Part shown: positions 35,530 through 46,848 of the stretch, piece by piece
How positions within the stretch are numbered: position 1 is the first letter of the stretch
Layout of the letters: each line of letters begins with the position of its first letter
Assembly: GCF_901933205.1 (NCBI RefSeq)
Contig: NC_044585.1
Span: forward strand, 4,650,001 to 4,714,000
Reading direction: 5' to 3'
From: Camarhynchus parvulus
Taxonomy: Eukaryota; Chordata; Aves; Passeriformes; Thraupidae
Length of the DNA stretch: 64,000 nt
Made by a program: the position numbers and the translations under genes
The notes under the pieces: model-generated
Told to the model about the DNA's origin: nothing
Database searches by the model: none
What the model saw: only the letters and a program-made list of their open reading frames with translations

Positions 35530-36000
35530 GCAGGTTTCGTGCTGGTTTGGAGCTGGTTTGGTTCTGGCTTGGTGCTGATTTGGAGCTGGTTTGGTTCTGG
35601 CTTGGTGCTGATTTGGAGCTGATTTCAAGCTGGCTTGGTGCTGCTTTGGTGCAGGTTTGGCTCTGGCTTGGCACTGGCTTGGCTCTGGTTTGGCGCTGCT
35701 TTGGTACCGGCTTGGCTCTGGTTGGGTGCAGGTTTGGCACTGGTTTGGCTCTGGTTTGGCACTGGCTTGGCTCTGGTTTGGAGCTGGTTGGGCGTTAGTT
35801 TGGTTTGGCACTGGTTTGGCTCTGGTTTGGAGCTGGTTTGGTGCAGGTTTGGCTCTAGTTTAGCTCTGGCTTGGCTCTGGCTTAGTGCTGCTTTGGCCCT
35901 GGTTTGGCACCGGTTTGGCGCTGGTTTGGCTCAGGTTTGGCACCAGTTTGGCACTGTTTGATGCTAGTTTGGCTCTGGTTTGGCTCTGGCTTGGTTCTGG
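35530..36000 (+). repeat. 11-bp minisatellite, about 43 degenerate units
   Basis: The unit has the pattern nnctggyttgg, where the two leading bases vary (ag, tt, ct, ca, cg). It runs for about 470 bp. Since 11 is not a multiple of three, every reading phase sees a 33-bp cycle. This leaves frames of up to 216 codons open with an 11-residue repeat: Trp/Leu/Gly-rich on plus, Gln/Pro/Lys-rich on minus. No evidence of a gene. Confidence 0.93.
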
Positions 36001-39000
36001 ACCCGCATGCAGCCTCTTCTGAATCCATCCCACCCAACTGCTGGCAGGAAATCAGCACCTGGGCATTTCTTTTTGGGGAAAACAGGAATGCAGAGGGCTG
36101 GCTTTTCCCATCTGGGCACAGATGGAACAACCCGTGCAATCTTCCCCACAGATTTCCACACCTCCATTCAGCATCCAGAGGCAGAACAATCAGTCAGGCC
36201 CTATTTAGAACAGAGCCTTACCCCAGAGCGAGGAGATGGCAGCAGAAAACAGCCCTCAACCACCCCTGTTGTTTTTGGCACAGAGAGGCAGAAAATATTT
36301 GTCCTTCTTTGAATGCTAAGAATATTTGTACCATGAGCAGCGTGGATTTCACAGCGCTCTCAGGAGATGAACACCAGCATCCCTGGTGGTTTGCAGGACA
36401 GATGCAAACATCAGATCTCTGAGAGCTCCACCAGTGATGCCAGCACAGGATGGTGGAGCCACCAGTTTTTCCCAGTTTTTCTGATTTCTGCAGGAGAAAA
36501 ATCCTTGCTAGATACACCCAGGAAAACAGAAGACCCCAAGGAAGATTGTTCCAATGTGAAGACACCAATCTGTGTTCCTTAGGGTCAGTTTAGCAAGGCA
36601 AGGGCAGAGCTGGGCCTCCAGGACCTCCAAGCAGCATGAAGCTCAAGGAAAAGCAATAACTGCCCTGGGAAATGCAGCTGGGAAGCTGCCTGGACACTTT
36701 CCTCAGAGCCTCTCCTGCCTTGGCATCCCCCTGTTCCTCCTCTCCCCATGGGATCTCACTTTGGCAGGGCACCAGAGCCCACCCAGCTCTTTGGGAGGAG
36801 CCTTTCCTATAGGCAGGCATCATCACCTCCCTGCCACTCCAGTCATCCTCCATTACATTTGGGCTTGAATAATGCAAAGTGAAGACTGAAACAGGCTGAG
36901 CTCCAGCAGGGCATGAAGGCAGCAGCACTGTGCCAGCAGCTTTCAGTGCCTCTGTGCTCCACCTGCGCCTCCCAGGGGAAGGACAGGGAGCACAAGGCAC
37001 TGCTGGGTGGGCTCAGGGGGAGATTCCCACTTGCAGAGCTCATTTCTCACATAAAATCCCCCAGCCTCTTCCCAGAGCTGTAAGAATTTGGTCTATGGAG
37101 ATATGTACCCACCAAGAGATTCTCACCTATTGTTATCTATTTAAATATTTGATTTACGGTGCCCATTTGTAGATGAAGCAGATAAAGTGCCCTTTCCATC
37201 TCTGTGCCAGATACACATGGGCACAAGGCATTAAATAAAAAAAAAAAAACAACACAGAACCCTGAAACAGCACTATTATCCCAATTCTTCTTCCACGTTT
37301 GGATGCTGGCTGCCAAAATCCACAATTCCTGTCCCAAGAAACAATTCCAGCTCTCTATAGAGTCCCTTTGGGTGCACTGACCATCAGCTGGTACCACACA
37401 ACCAGTGCCAGTCCAACAGAAGAAGGCAGAAGGAAGCACAAACACTTCCCACTTTACCCCAGAGCCATCTCCCGCCGGGATCATCCAGCAGGGGTGACCA
37501 CACAGGCGTGGGGAAAGCTGCCAGACAAAGCCCCACAATGCAAAGTCCTCAGCCCTCACTCCCTGGGTTTACCATGATGTCACCAAAGCCCACAGCCGTG
37601 TATTTATCTAACAGCAAGAAATGATTGGGAACCACAAGCTGCAAAATTATAAATATGTCTGGAGAGGTGACATCCTAACAAATGAGATGAGAGCAGAGCT
37701 CCTGTGACTTCTGTCGTCATCACAGACCCTGGGTGGATGCAGAATCCTGGATACAATTCCACAGCTTTTGTTGAGGGTGACTGTGTGGCTTTTTAAAAAT
37801 CTTAAATAAAGAATTAAAGGCACTAGATCTGATTTCTCTCCATCACACTTGCCCTGGAATTGGTCAGCTCCCAATTTTATTTACTCTGTTCTCTGTATTT
37901 CAGGACTATCAACTCTTACCCTAAGATTATATTCTCAAAAGAAAGGAATAACAATTTAAGCTAATTAAGTAATTTTTTCTGCATGAAAACCATAAAAAGA
38001 TATGAGCAATTTATTTGGTTTGTACATAAAGAGTTTCTGAAGAGGTTCAAAGAATGAGGAAAAGAGAAAGAAGTCAGATTTTATGTTAATTCAGGACTTT
38101 AGTTTCAATCTGACTAGAAGGAATGCTGAGCATCTCTGGGTTCCATTAGTCTGGGGGAAATACTTGAAGATTCAGGATTGCAAGCCACCCTTAAAAAAGT
38201 AAGGAATGGAGGAAAAATTTCCAGAAAGCCCAAATTTCTGGCATAGATGCCAAAACACAACTAGAAAAAAAAATCAGTGAAATCCAGGGTTGGAAATCAC
38301 TTTAATCCCTGCAAATTTTATATTTGCATCCAAAGTCACTGAGGCATGTGGCTAACGCTGGGCTCGTGTGCTACTGCCAGAAAGCCTCAGAACAGACAGA
38401 AATCCACATTGCAGCAAAGTTCAGCAGGGATTGAGATGCCAAAACTTGTCCATCCTCCTTGGAAAGCCCAATTTGAAGTTGGAGAAGCAGCTCTGGAAGG
38501 CAGAGCTGGTCCTGCTGTAAACAGCAACATACCCAGGAGAAAACAAATTTCACTGCTCTCCCTCAGAGCTGGAGAGGGAGAGACTGGTGTGGGTGGCAGG
38601 AATTGGCCCAGGGCACAGCCCAAATCCTTTGTCCCAAGTCAGAGGAACACAGCTGGGTCCACATCCATGCAGGAAAGTGAATTTACTGACAACAGCTTTC
38701 CTTTTCTTACAAGGTTCTGGGTTGGTTTTTTCCTTTTTTTTTTCCAGTCCACAGAGCCAGTTCTGCAAGCCACATGCTGGCCTGAGTCTTGGGAGGCCAA
38801 AGCAGTATTTCCTTCCCCCCAAACAGACTTCCTATAGGAGACAGGGATGTCCTACAGCACCTCTGTCCAGGTAAGGAGCTCTGGCACGGGGAAAACAGGG
38901 ATTAGAGCCACACAGTTTTGAGACCAAGCACTTCACAGGCATGAAAACCTGGGAATCTACAGCTGAAACATTGCAGGGCTTTTCTATTCCTACAGGCAGA

Positions 39001-39079
39001 CAGCACCAAACTTCACCTCAAACCTCACAAAGGGTGGGTTTTTTGTTTGTTTTCCAGACCCCCAAGCCCCATCATTGCT
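36001..39079. other. Intergenic sequence, no gene seen
   Basis: Short frames, an A-tract near 37229-37240 and an AT-rich patch near 37.12-37.17 kb. No mobile element was recognised. Confidence 0.5.
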
Positions 39080-39690
39080 TTTGATACAAACCAAAGGTTC
39101 AAACCCCTCCAAATGTGAGCAAAGCTTTGCTCCGAGATGCAAGCACCAAGGCTGGGGTTTTAATGGTGTATTTACTGATGAGGTGAAATATGAATCTGGT
39201 TTTGACTTTAAAAAGCCAATTGTATTTTGGGGGTGGAGGGAGGGGGGAAGGGGTGCTCTGACCTGACCCGCTAATCTCTTTTTCTTCCTTTAAAGTTGTC
39301 TTCTAAATCTGAACATTAAAGGTGATTAGATACCTAAGGGACTTCCCATGTCATTAGTTAATACTTTAGAGCTTGTTTTGGTTCCAGCTAGCAGTAATGC
39401 AGAGCCCTTTTGATAATACATCACCCTGCTCAAATATGCCTGCACAGTCTCCAGATGAAATACCCCACCCGTGTCTGCCTCTGCACAGCTCGCAGGGCTG
39501 AGGCTTGGAGACGAGTTTAATTTAAAGATGAGCCGCCCCTGGGCTGCCAGAGGAAATGGCGTGTCAGCTACGTCAAAAATAGATACTGTTGTGCAGATAT
39601 ATGGGGGGAGAGATGGACGCTGCCAGTGCTATCAATTACCTGGATTGCCTTTAAATGTCAAAGCAAATCCTCAGCCATTCCTTCTCTAAA
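39080..39690. promoter_or_regulatory. Candidate conserved non-coding element
   Basis: Repeat-free block with clustered enhancer-like motifs: ggtgattagatacc, catgtcattagttaatac, gctacgtcaaaaatagat and gctatcaattacctgg. A short G-run interrupts it at about 39230-39250. Sequence returns to background by 39.7 kb. The call is from texture; no factor or target can be named. Confidence 0.4.
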
Positions 39691-39765
39691 ACCTAAATCA
39701 CTGAGAGAGACAAGGTCAACCCGAGCGGGCTGGAATGCTGCAGAGGGAAGCATGGACACGGCGTC

Positions 39766-39789
39766 GTGTGTGTGTGTGTGTGTGTGTGA
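39766..39789 (+). repeat. (TG)n microsatellite
   Basis: About twelve TG dinucleotides follow gcgtcg and are flanked by unique sequence. Confidence 0.92.
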
Positions 39790-40082
39790 GAGGGGATCAT
39801 CTGTGTGCACACACGGGCTGGGGCAGCAGGAAAAGCACACTGCCTCAGGGGGTTCAGGTTCTGGGGCTTCAGGTGCCATCAAAAGCATCAGGTCCCAAAA
39901 GAAAGATCCTTTCCAATTCAGCAAAATTGGCCTCCTGTGCTAAACGTATAGGAAATTCTCCTGCTGCTCCTATTTTTGCATTGTTAAAGGCTTTTTCCCC
40001 TGTGGGGATATAGGTGCCTTTGACAGATTCAAAGCAACCCCACAAATGTGAAGTGGTTTTGGAGAAGGCCAGAGCAAGCTCT
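39790..40082. other. Short intergenic linker
   Basis: Nothing identifiable between the TG tract and the pyrimidine-rich array. Confidence 0.4.
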
Positions 40083-40310
40083 CTCTTTTCCCTCTTCTCT
40101 TTTCCCCTGTATCCTTTTCCCTCTTTTCCCTCTTCTATTTTTTCCCTGTATCCTTTTCCCTCTTTTCCCTCTTCTCTTTTTTCCCTGTATCCTTTTCCCT
40201 CTTCTCTTGTTTCCCTGTATCCTTTTCCCTCTTTTCCCCCTTCTCTTTTTTCCCTGTATCCTTTTCCCTCTTTTCCCTTTTTCTTGTATCCTTTTCCCTC
40301 TTGCTGCTAT
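40083..40310 (+). repeat. 39-bp polypyrimidine minisatellite
   Basis: Six copies of a C/T-rich unit are marked by cctgtatcc at about 40106, 40145, 40184, 40214, 40253 and (as cttgtatcc) 40284. The spacing is 39 bp with two shortened steps of about 30. The plus strand is almost pure pyrimidine apart from the gtat in each unit. On the minus strand it reads as a Lys/Arg/Glu-rich open frame, which is a composition artefact. Confidence 0.92.
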
Positions 40311-40449
40311 CAAATAATGCAATGTAACATATGTGCACCTACAAATCTGCATCCTTCAGGGCAGCCCTCCTGGGGAACAGCACAAAACCATCCCTTGGGA
40401 AGGGCCCCAGCCCTTTTGGGAACAGGATATGGGGAAATTGAGGACTGGG

Positions 40450-41060
40450 GGGAAAGGGGAAATCATCAAATCCTACAGGTGGGTAAATAAAAGGAGACAG
40501 GCTTTATTACAATAGAGAGGCAAAACATAAGGTTTAGGCTCAGTCTCTTAAGAAATGAGGTTTCTGCAGTCAGTCTGCACGTGGGATACATATATAAAAT
40601 ATAAATAAAACAAACATACTCATCTCCCACGTCTCCAATAACTTCCAAATTTGTTGGCCAATTCCAGCCCAGCTTGGTGGAAGGGGCAGAGGTCTTACAG
40701 TTCCTACAAGTTTTATGAAAATAGGGCCCTCTCCCGTGCCCTGAGACCTATTAATGCCCCACACTGAAAGAAATTGTTGAGATCACGTTGCAGCTTATTA
40801 GGAATATTATTAGACACCGGAGAATCCACAGGGGAGGGAGGAATATTAAGAAAGCCCCAACGGCAGGAAAAGATTCAGTTGGAGTTTGCACCTTCTCAGA
40901 CACCAGAGGATCCAACCACAAGACACCAACTGCTTGAAACCCCCATTTCACTGCATCCCCTGCTAAGAACCACTTCTTTTACATAAAGATATTTTGTGTA
41001 TTCCCAGCCCAGCCTCCTGTACCTGAGCCAGCCAATTAAGCCAAGCTGTAATTTACAGCT
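40450..41060 (-). mobile_element. Possible LTR-like element, minus strand
   Basis: On the minus strand, a TATA-like stretch at about 40590-40602 is followed about 85 bp on by AATAAA (40503-40508), as in an LTR with a short R region. The upstream U3-like part carries repeated ggtgtct motifs. No gag or pol match and no clear TG/CA ends were seen, so this is a weak assignment; an ordinary AT-rich patch is the alternative. Confidence 0.3.
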
Positions 41061-42789
41061 CCCTGCTTCCCTCTCCTTCTTCCTAGGAGGGATTTGTGAG
41101 CAATGCTGGGACACAGGGAGCAGGAATGTGCTCACAGGGTACATTTATCACCTGCATTTTCACCAGGGGCACTGATTTCTGTGCTCTTCTTCCTTCAACA
41201 GGATCATCTCCTCTAGATAACTCTGCAGGCCAGACGTACATTAAGCCCTGATTCCAGCATCCAAGAGCCCAGTCGCTTCCCAGGCATGGGATGGAGGGTA
41301 AAAATGTAAAGAATTCCAGATAAACACATTTGGAAAGCCACTTAAAGCTACTGGACAGATGAAGGCGAGGAAGGCAGGGGAATATTTTTGCAGTGAACAG
41401 ACAAAGAGGGACATTGCTCATCTGTCAAAGCGTGTGAGCTGCTCTCCTGTTCCAGACATTGAGGTTTGGGCACTTTCAAACACCAAGGAGTAAGAAAAGG
41501 AGTCTTGAAAAGAGCAGGGAGGCCACAGGGAAGGTGGGGGACATGGATCAGCTCTACAGGAAGGCTTGCCTGGCAGCTGGCACTGGTTGAATCCCATTGG
41601 TCTGACAGATTTTGGGGGATACTCAGCATGAGTGGGAATAAGGCTCCCACTGCACAGAGGAACAAGCACTTTCTGTACCACACGGCCAAGAATGTCCCAA
41701 GACAAAGACAATCCACTTGGAAGGTTGCCCTCCCTTCCCAAAGGGATATAAAATAGCTGATAATAGATGAAATAAATAGATAAAATACAGTCCTGACCCA
41801 CTCTCAATCCTACAAACCCATCTTACTGCATCATTGGAGCCTGCTTGTCTCCTTTCCTACCCATCCCCACAGCTCCATAGACACAGCTCTCTCCTTCCAG
41901 GGCTCCTTGTCCACTTCCACCAAGCTGGACTCCATTGGGTGGTTTGAGGGGAAAAGAGGGGAATTTTGAGTTTCCTTGCAGCTCTGCCAGCAGAGTCAGC
42001 ATGATGGAGGTGGCTGGGGGGATGAGTCAAGCACTGGACAATGGCCTGAAGCAGAGCCAAGAGCTGGCCAATTCTGCTTTGACAAACACCTCCCCTTTCC
42101 CCCAAGTGGAGAATCCAAAGGTTATTGTGAGAAGCACCAGGCTGGGTGACCCCATGGGAACTGAGCCCCTGGGATCCCATCCTTCCCTTTCTCACCAATT
42201 TCCCCTGGTGTGCCTGGAAGCAGCCCCAGCCCAGCAGCTCTGCAAAGTGCAGCCAGAGCTGGTCAGAGGCACCTGCCCTGAGCACCCTGGGCTCTGTTCC
42301 AGCCTCCAGAAACCATTTGTGGGGTCAATGGGAAGTTCATCTGAGCCCTCAGGAGAGGGGAACTTACCCATCCAATTAACAGCTCAAACACTGCTGCTTC
42401 TCATCCCTGCAGCCTCCCAGTGCTGCTGGGGTCTCCATGAATAATTGATGGCCAGGTGGAGCTGTGGTTATCAGCATGAGTGCTGGGGAGAAACATCCAA
42501 CCCTCGAGGAACAGCGAGTTCCTCCTTCCCTCCTCACACAGGAGCATCCAGACCCCTGCCTCCCTCCTGCACCTCCCTCCAGCCCTGGACACAGCCTCCC
42601 AGGATGGTCTACAAGCGTTTCATGGCTCAGTCCTGCAGTGGAGAAGTTGCAATTTCCCCAGGAATGCCTGGAATTTCCCCCTTTATGCAACACACGTTTG
42701 CAGGTTCTCGCTTTGATGAGGGAATATCTTCATTTTCCAGGGGAGTATTCCCACACACGTGCTGTCTCTTTGAACAACCCAAGCCACCA
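41061..42789. other. Intergenic sequence, no gene seen
   Basis: Only short shadow frames. No repeat or transposon was recognised. Confidence 0.5.
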
Positions 42790-43110
42790 CTCTAAACCCA
42801 AGGCAGATGAATTGCTCTTCCTCTTTTCTAGGGCCTTTAAAACTCTGAAATATTTTTTAAAGTGTGCATGTTTTGATTTAAACCTCACAGAGCAGGCTCT
42901 GTCTTTTCTTTGGTTACTTATTTGCCACTTAGCAGGAAGCGCTGGGTTTTGCCAACTGGAAAAAAACCCCTTATTTTTTATTGTTATTATTAAATTATCA
43001 AAGCTTCAACTTATTTTGCAAGCAAAAGTCCCATTTCTTGGTTTATTACCAGAAATGGGTGTTGCTTTAATGTTACATTATTTGATAAATGACTACATGA
43101 AGAGGGAGAC
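42790..43110. promoter_or_regulatory. Possible conserved non-coding element
   Basis: AT-rich, CpG-free, repeat-free sequence with motifs such as tgttttgatttaaacc, ctttggttacttatttgcc and ttaaattatcaaag. It contrasts with the GC-richer flanks. Evidence is compositional only. Confidence 0.22.
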
Positions 43111-43379
43111 ATTTCAGACTTGGAACTGAAGATCCATGCTTTGGAAAAAAGATCTCTCCAGAGGTTATTTGTGCTTTCAGTTTTTAACAAATTGAGCAGC
43201 TTCAGGAAACTTCTCCATCCTGAGAGCTGGATTTTTGCTGGAATAAACTCAGCGCATTTAAAGATAATTAAAGGGGTGGTCAACAAAGTAACAGCACAAA
43301 GCTGCTTCTCTGCCTGAAGGGCTGCACAGTTTAGTGCAGCTCTCAATATTCTTCATCCTTGAAGGTCAAAAATATTGTC

Positions 43380-43860
43380 TCTGTGTGATACCTTGTGTTT
43401 TAAGTTTTTCTGTTCTGTCATGGTGTGCAGCTTTTAGCTTTATTTAAAGTGTTACTGGGATCTTTTCACAGGGTGTTGAAGACAAAACAATTCTGTTCTA
43501 GCTGGAGACTCAAGGACAAGCTCTGCAGACTTCAGGCCCAAAGCATCAACAATGTGAGAAGAGGAGGGCAGGCAAGCAAGAAAGGAGGATGAAATGACAT
43601 CATTTGAAGCTATTGATCAGACAATTAACTCCTTTATGCAAATGGACTAAAACTTATAAAAATGTGAGATTTCATGACGAAACCCTCCTTTGCTTCCACC
43701 TTGGAGCCATCTGGGCAGAGCCACGATGAGGCTTAGCTACTGCCAGGGTGCGGCCTTTGAAGGCCCATCAATAAATGAAGGCTCATCAACAAATATTCAC
43801 TTCATTCCTCTAAACTCCATCTAGCCTCCAGCTCCCCAAGGCATCACCCTACCTGCAAAT
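43380..43860 (+). mobile_element. LTR-like element, plus strand (ERVL-like, diverged)
   Basis: It aligns loosely with the element at 18.4-18.87 kb in the same order: gacaaaacaatt, a caaggacaa segment, atgcaaatgga, then TATA and polyadenylation signals. Here the TATA-like tataaaa at 43655-43661 is intact and AATAAA lies at 43770-43775, about 115 bp downstream. The end ccaaggcatcac also resembles the 18.8 kb copy. No internal retroviral genes are present, so it is a solo LTR of an old family. Confidence 0.6.
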
Positions 43861-44944
43861 CCTCATCCACATCCCTGCTCCACCCCCAGCTCACGGGCTC
43901 TAATTCCAAGACAAAAATCTTCTGCCAGATAAAATATTTCTTGAGCCTTCCCATCTGCTGATCTCCAAGCGTAGATCAGTGTTCAAACTGCACCGAGGTT
44001 TGCCTTGGCCTCAGCACAAATGTCAGGCAGAGGATGAAGTGAGAGACTTCCTAGGAACACATTCCAGCCCAGCCAAGCCATCATCCCAGCTCAACACACC
44101 AGCAACATCAGAAAGGCAGTGTCAGGAAGAGCTCAGAAAACACAATTCTCTGTCCAAAAGAGATCCCAAGCTGTTGATTTCATTTCCTCCTGATTTCACA
44201 TTGGAAGGAAAAAATAAAAGACTTTGAGATATTTTGCAGAATGAAAATTCTGAGATATTCCAAGATAGAATTATTTACTTTAATGTGCAGCCCAAAAATC
44301 AGAATCCAATTGAGTCAGGATAAGGATAAGGCCAAAGTGAAAGGGCAAAATAAGCACTTTAATTTCAAACTGTTTCCAAATTTCCTCTGACACTCAGTTG
44401 AAGGAGGAGGATTTGTTCCTGCAGCACCTTCCATCACAGGCAAGACTGATTCTTAGGGAAACCTCTCCCTGTCACCCTTTGGGAGCAGGAAACCAAACAT
44501 CCCCTGCTCAAAATAATTTCAGGGAAATGAGACAGAAATTGTAACCTCTCAACCAGGACAAAATACACAAAATACAATTTTGAAATTGTCTCAGTCCAGG
44601 GCCTTATCTCCAGAATTCAGGATACAAAAACCAGATTGTTCCCTGCAAGACCTGGGACTCTTAACAGGACTGAAGCAAGATGAGCAAAACTCAACAGACC
44701 TGTGAAAACTGCAGGAAAAAATTCTCCTGGCAGGAAAGAAACCCAGCACAGAGCAGCGATGCTGGGTGCGCTCCATTCCAGCCTTGCTTCAAGCTCCAAT
44801 GATTTGGGATTCAAACGGAGGGGGAGAGGAGAGAAAGCTCCTTTCCCTGGTAATTCCAGGGATGGTTTGGGACCAGCCGAGGCATCGCCCCCAAATCCGC
44901 ATCCTTCCAGTGCCCTCTCGTGGCTGCGGCTCCCGCTGCAGCCC
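43861..44944. other. Intergenic sequence, no gene seen
   Basis: Short frames only before the large minisatellite. An open frame entering the array from 44.70 kb is discussed with the array. Confidence 0.5.
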
Positions 44945-46166
44945 CGGGGATGGGAATTCCAAGGGGACAGGGAATGGTCCTGGGGATGGGAATTCCAAGG
45001 GGACAGGGAATGGTTCTGGGGATGGGAATTCCAGAGGGGACACAGGGAATGGTTCTGGGGATGGGAATGGTCCCAGGGACGTGCATTCCAGAGGGGACAC
45101 AGGGAATGGTTCTGGGGATGGGAATGGTCTCAGGGACGTGCATTCCAGAGGGGACACAGGAATAGTCCTGAGGATGGGAACTCCAGAGGGGACACAGGGA
45201 ATGGTCCTGGGGATGGGAATGGCAGAGGGGACACAGGGAATGTCCCAGGGATTGGAATTCCAGAGGGGACACAGGGAATGTCCCAGGGATGTGGTTCCAG
45301 AGGAGACACAGGGAATGCCCAGGGATGGGAATTCCAGAGGGGACAGGGAACGTCCCAGGGATGGGAATGGTTCTGGGGATGTGCTTTCCAGAGGGGACAG
45401 GGAATGGTCAGGGAGGATGAACGTTCCAGAGGGGACAGGGAAGAGTCCTGGGGATGGGAATTCCAGAGGGGACACAGGGAATGGTCCCAGGGGACACAAG
45501 GAATGTCCCAGGGATGCCTGTTTCAGAGGGGACAGAAGGAATGTCCCAGGGATGTGCATTCCAAGGGGGACACAGGGAATTGTCCCAGGGATGGGAATTC
45601 CAGAGGGGACAGGAAATGGTCCCAGAGGGGACATGGAATGGTCCTGGGGATGTGGTTCCAGAGGGGACACAGGGAATGGTCCTGGGGATGTGCATTCCAG
45701 AGGGGACAGGGAGTGGTCCCAGGGATGCTCATTCCAAGAGAGACACAGGGAATGTCCCAGGTATGTGTGTTCCAGACGGGACACAGGGAATGGTCCCAGG
45801 CATGGGAATGGTCCCAGGGATGCAGATTCCAGAGGGGACACAGGGAATGTCCCAGGGATAGGAATGGTCCCAGGGATGCAGATTCCAGAGGGGACACAGG
45901 GAATGGTCCCAGGCATGGGAATGGTCCCAGGGATGCAGATTCCAGAGGGGACACAGGGAATGGTCCCAGGCATGGGAATGGTCCCAGGGATGCAGATTCC
46001 AGAGGGGACACAGGAAATGTCCCGGGGATGGGAATGGTCCCAGGGATGCAGATTCCAGAGGGGACACAGGGAATGTCCCAGGGATAGGAATGGTCCCAGG
46101 GATGTGCATTCCAGAGGGGACACAGGGAATAGTCCCAGAGGACACAGGAAATGGTCCCAGGGATGC
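44945..46166 (+). repeat. Large G-rich minisatellite, 36-57 bp units
   Basis: About 1.2 kb is built from a basic 36-40 bp unit: a gggatgggaattcc part, then an agaggggacacag part, then gggaatggtcc. Copies at the start are short (about 36 bp). Toward the end they form a longer compound unit of 56-57 bp, marked by tgcagattcc at 45821, 45877, 45934, 45991 and 46047. Long stop-free frames (461-513 codons plus, 444 codons minus) cross it. Their products are simple repeats of the unit, so a gene is not supported. Confidence 0.95.
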
Positions 46167-46477
46167 TGGCAGGAGCTACTTCTTGCTTCAGGACAGCGAC
46201 ATCAGGGCCTGGATTCTGCCCTGAATCTTTACCCACACAACTCCTCCTCTCTGAGCAGGCTCATCTCTTTTCAGCCCAGCTTGGGGCCTCACCTCCCGCA
46301 GCAGTGACTTTTGGCACCTCGTTAAATCTCACATTAAAGCCTCTTTCCCACCTGCTTTCTGACAGAGGCAGCAAGGAACCAAAGCTCGTGCTGCTAATCC
46401 CTTCCTAAGCAGTAAGAATTTCACCGGGCACAAACCAGGATCCTCAAGGCAGGAAAAATGAGCCAATACCTTCAAAT
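46167..46477. other. Unique spacer between two minisatellites
   Basis: About 310 bp of non-repetitive sequence separates the two arrays. No gene seen. Confidence 0.5.
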
Positions 46478-46848
46478 CATCGCCCCAGGCCGTGTCCCGT
46501 CACAAAACCCTTGTGCCAGGCCGTGTCCCCTCACAAAACCATCGCCCCGGGCCGTGTCCCCTCACAAAACCATCGCCCCGGGCCGTGTCCCCTCACAAAA
46601 CCATCGCCCCAGGCCGTGTCCCCTCACAAAAACCTTGTGCCAGGCCGTGTCCCCTCACAAAACCCTTGTGCCAGGCCGTGCCCCCTCACAAAACCATTGC
46701 CCCAGGCCGTGTCCCCTCACAAAACCATCACCCCAGGCCGTGTCCCCTCACAAAACCATCGCCCCGGGCCGTGTCCCCTCACAAAACCATCACACTCCAG
46801 GCCGTGTCCCCTCACAAAACCATCGCCCCAGGCCATGTCCCCTCAGCC
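46478..46848 (+). repeat. 31-bp minisatellite, about 12 copies
   Basis: The unit reads ccgtgtcccctcacaaaac then catcgccccagg, with starts 31 bp apart (for example 46521 and 46552). Copies differ at cgccccagg/cgccccggg/ttgtgccagg and by occasional single-base or three-base indels. 31 is not a multiple of three, so the repeats are open in all phases. No coding evidence. Confidence 0.95.

Noticed and set aside
44702..46307. 461-513-codon plus-strand and 444-codon minus-strand open frames
   Set aside because: They are a G-rich minisatellite read in three or more frames; the products are monotonous copies of the repeat unit.
46478..46848. Regular 31-bp repeats resembling a CRISPR array
   Set aside because: The units are contiguous with no unique spacers, and the context is vertebrate. 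It is a minisatellite.
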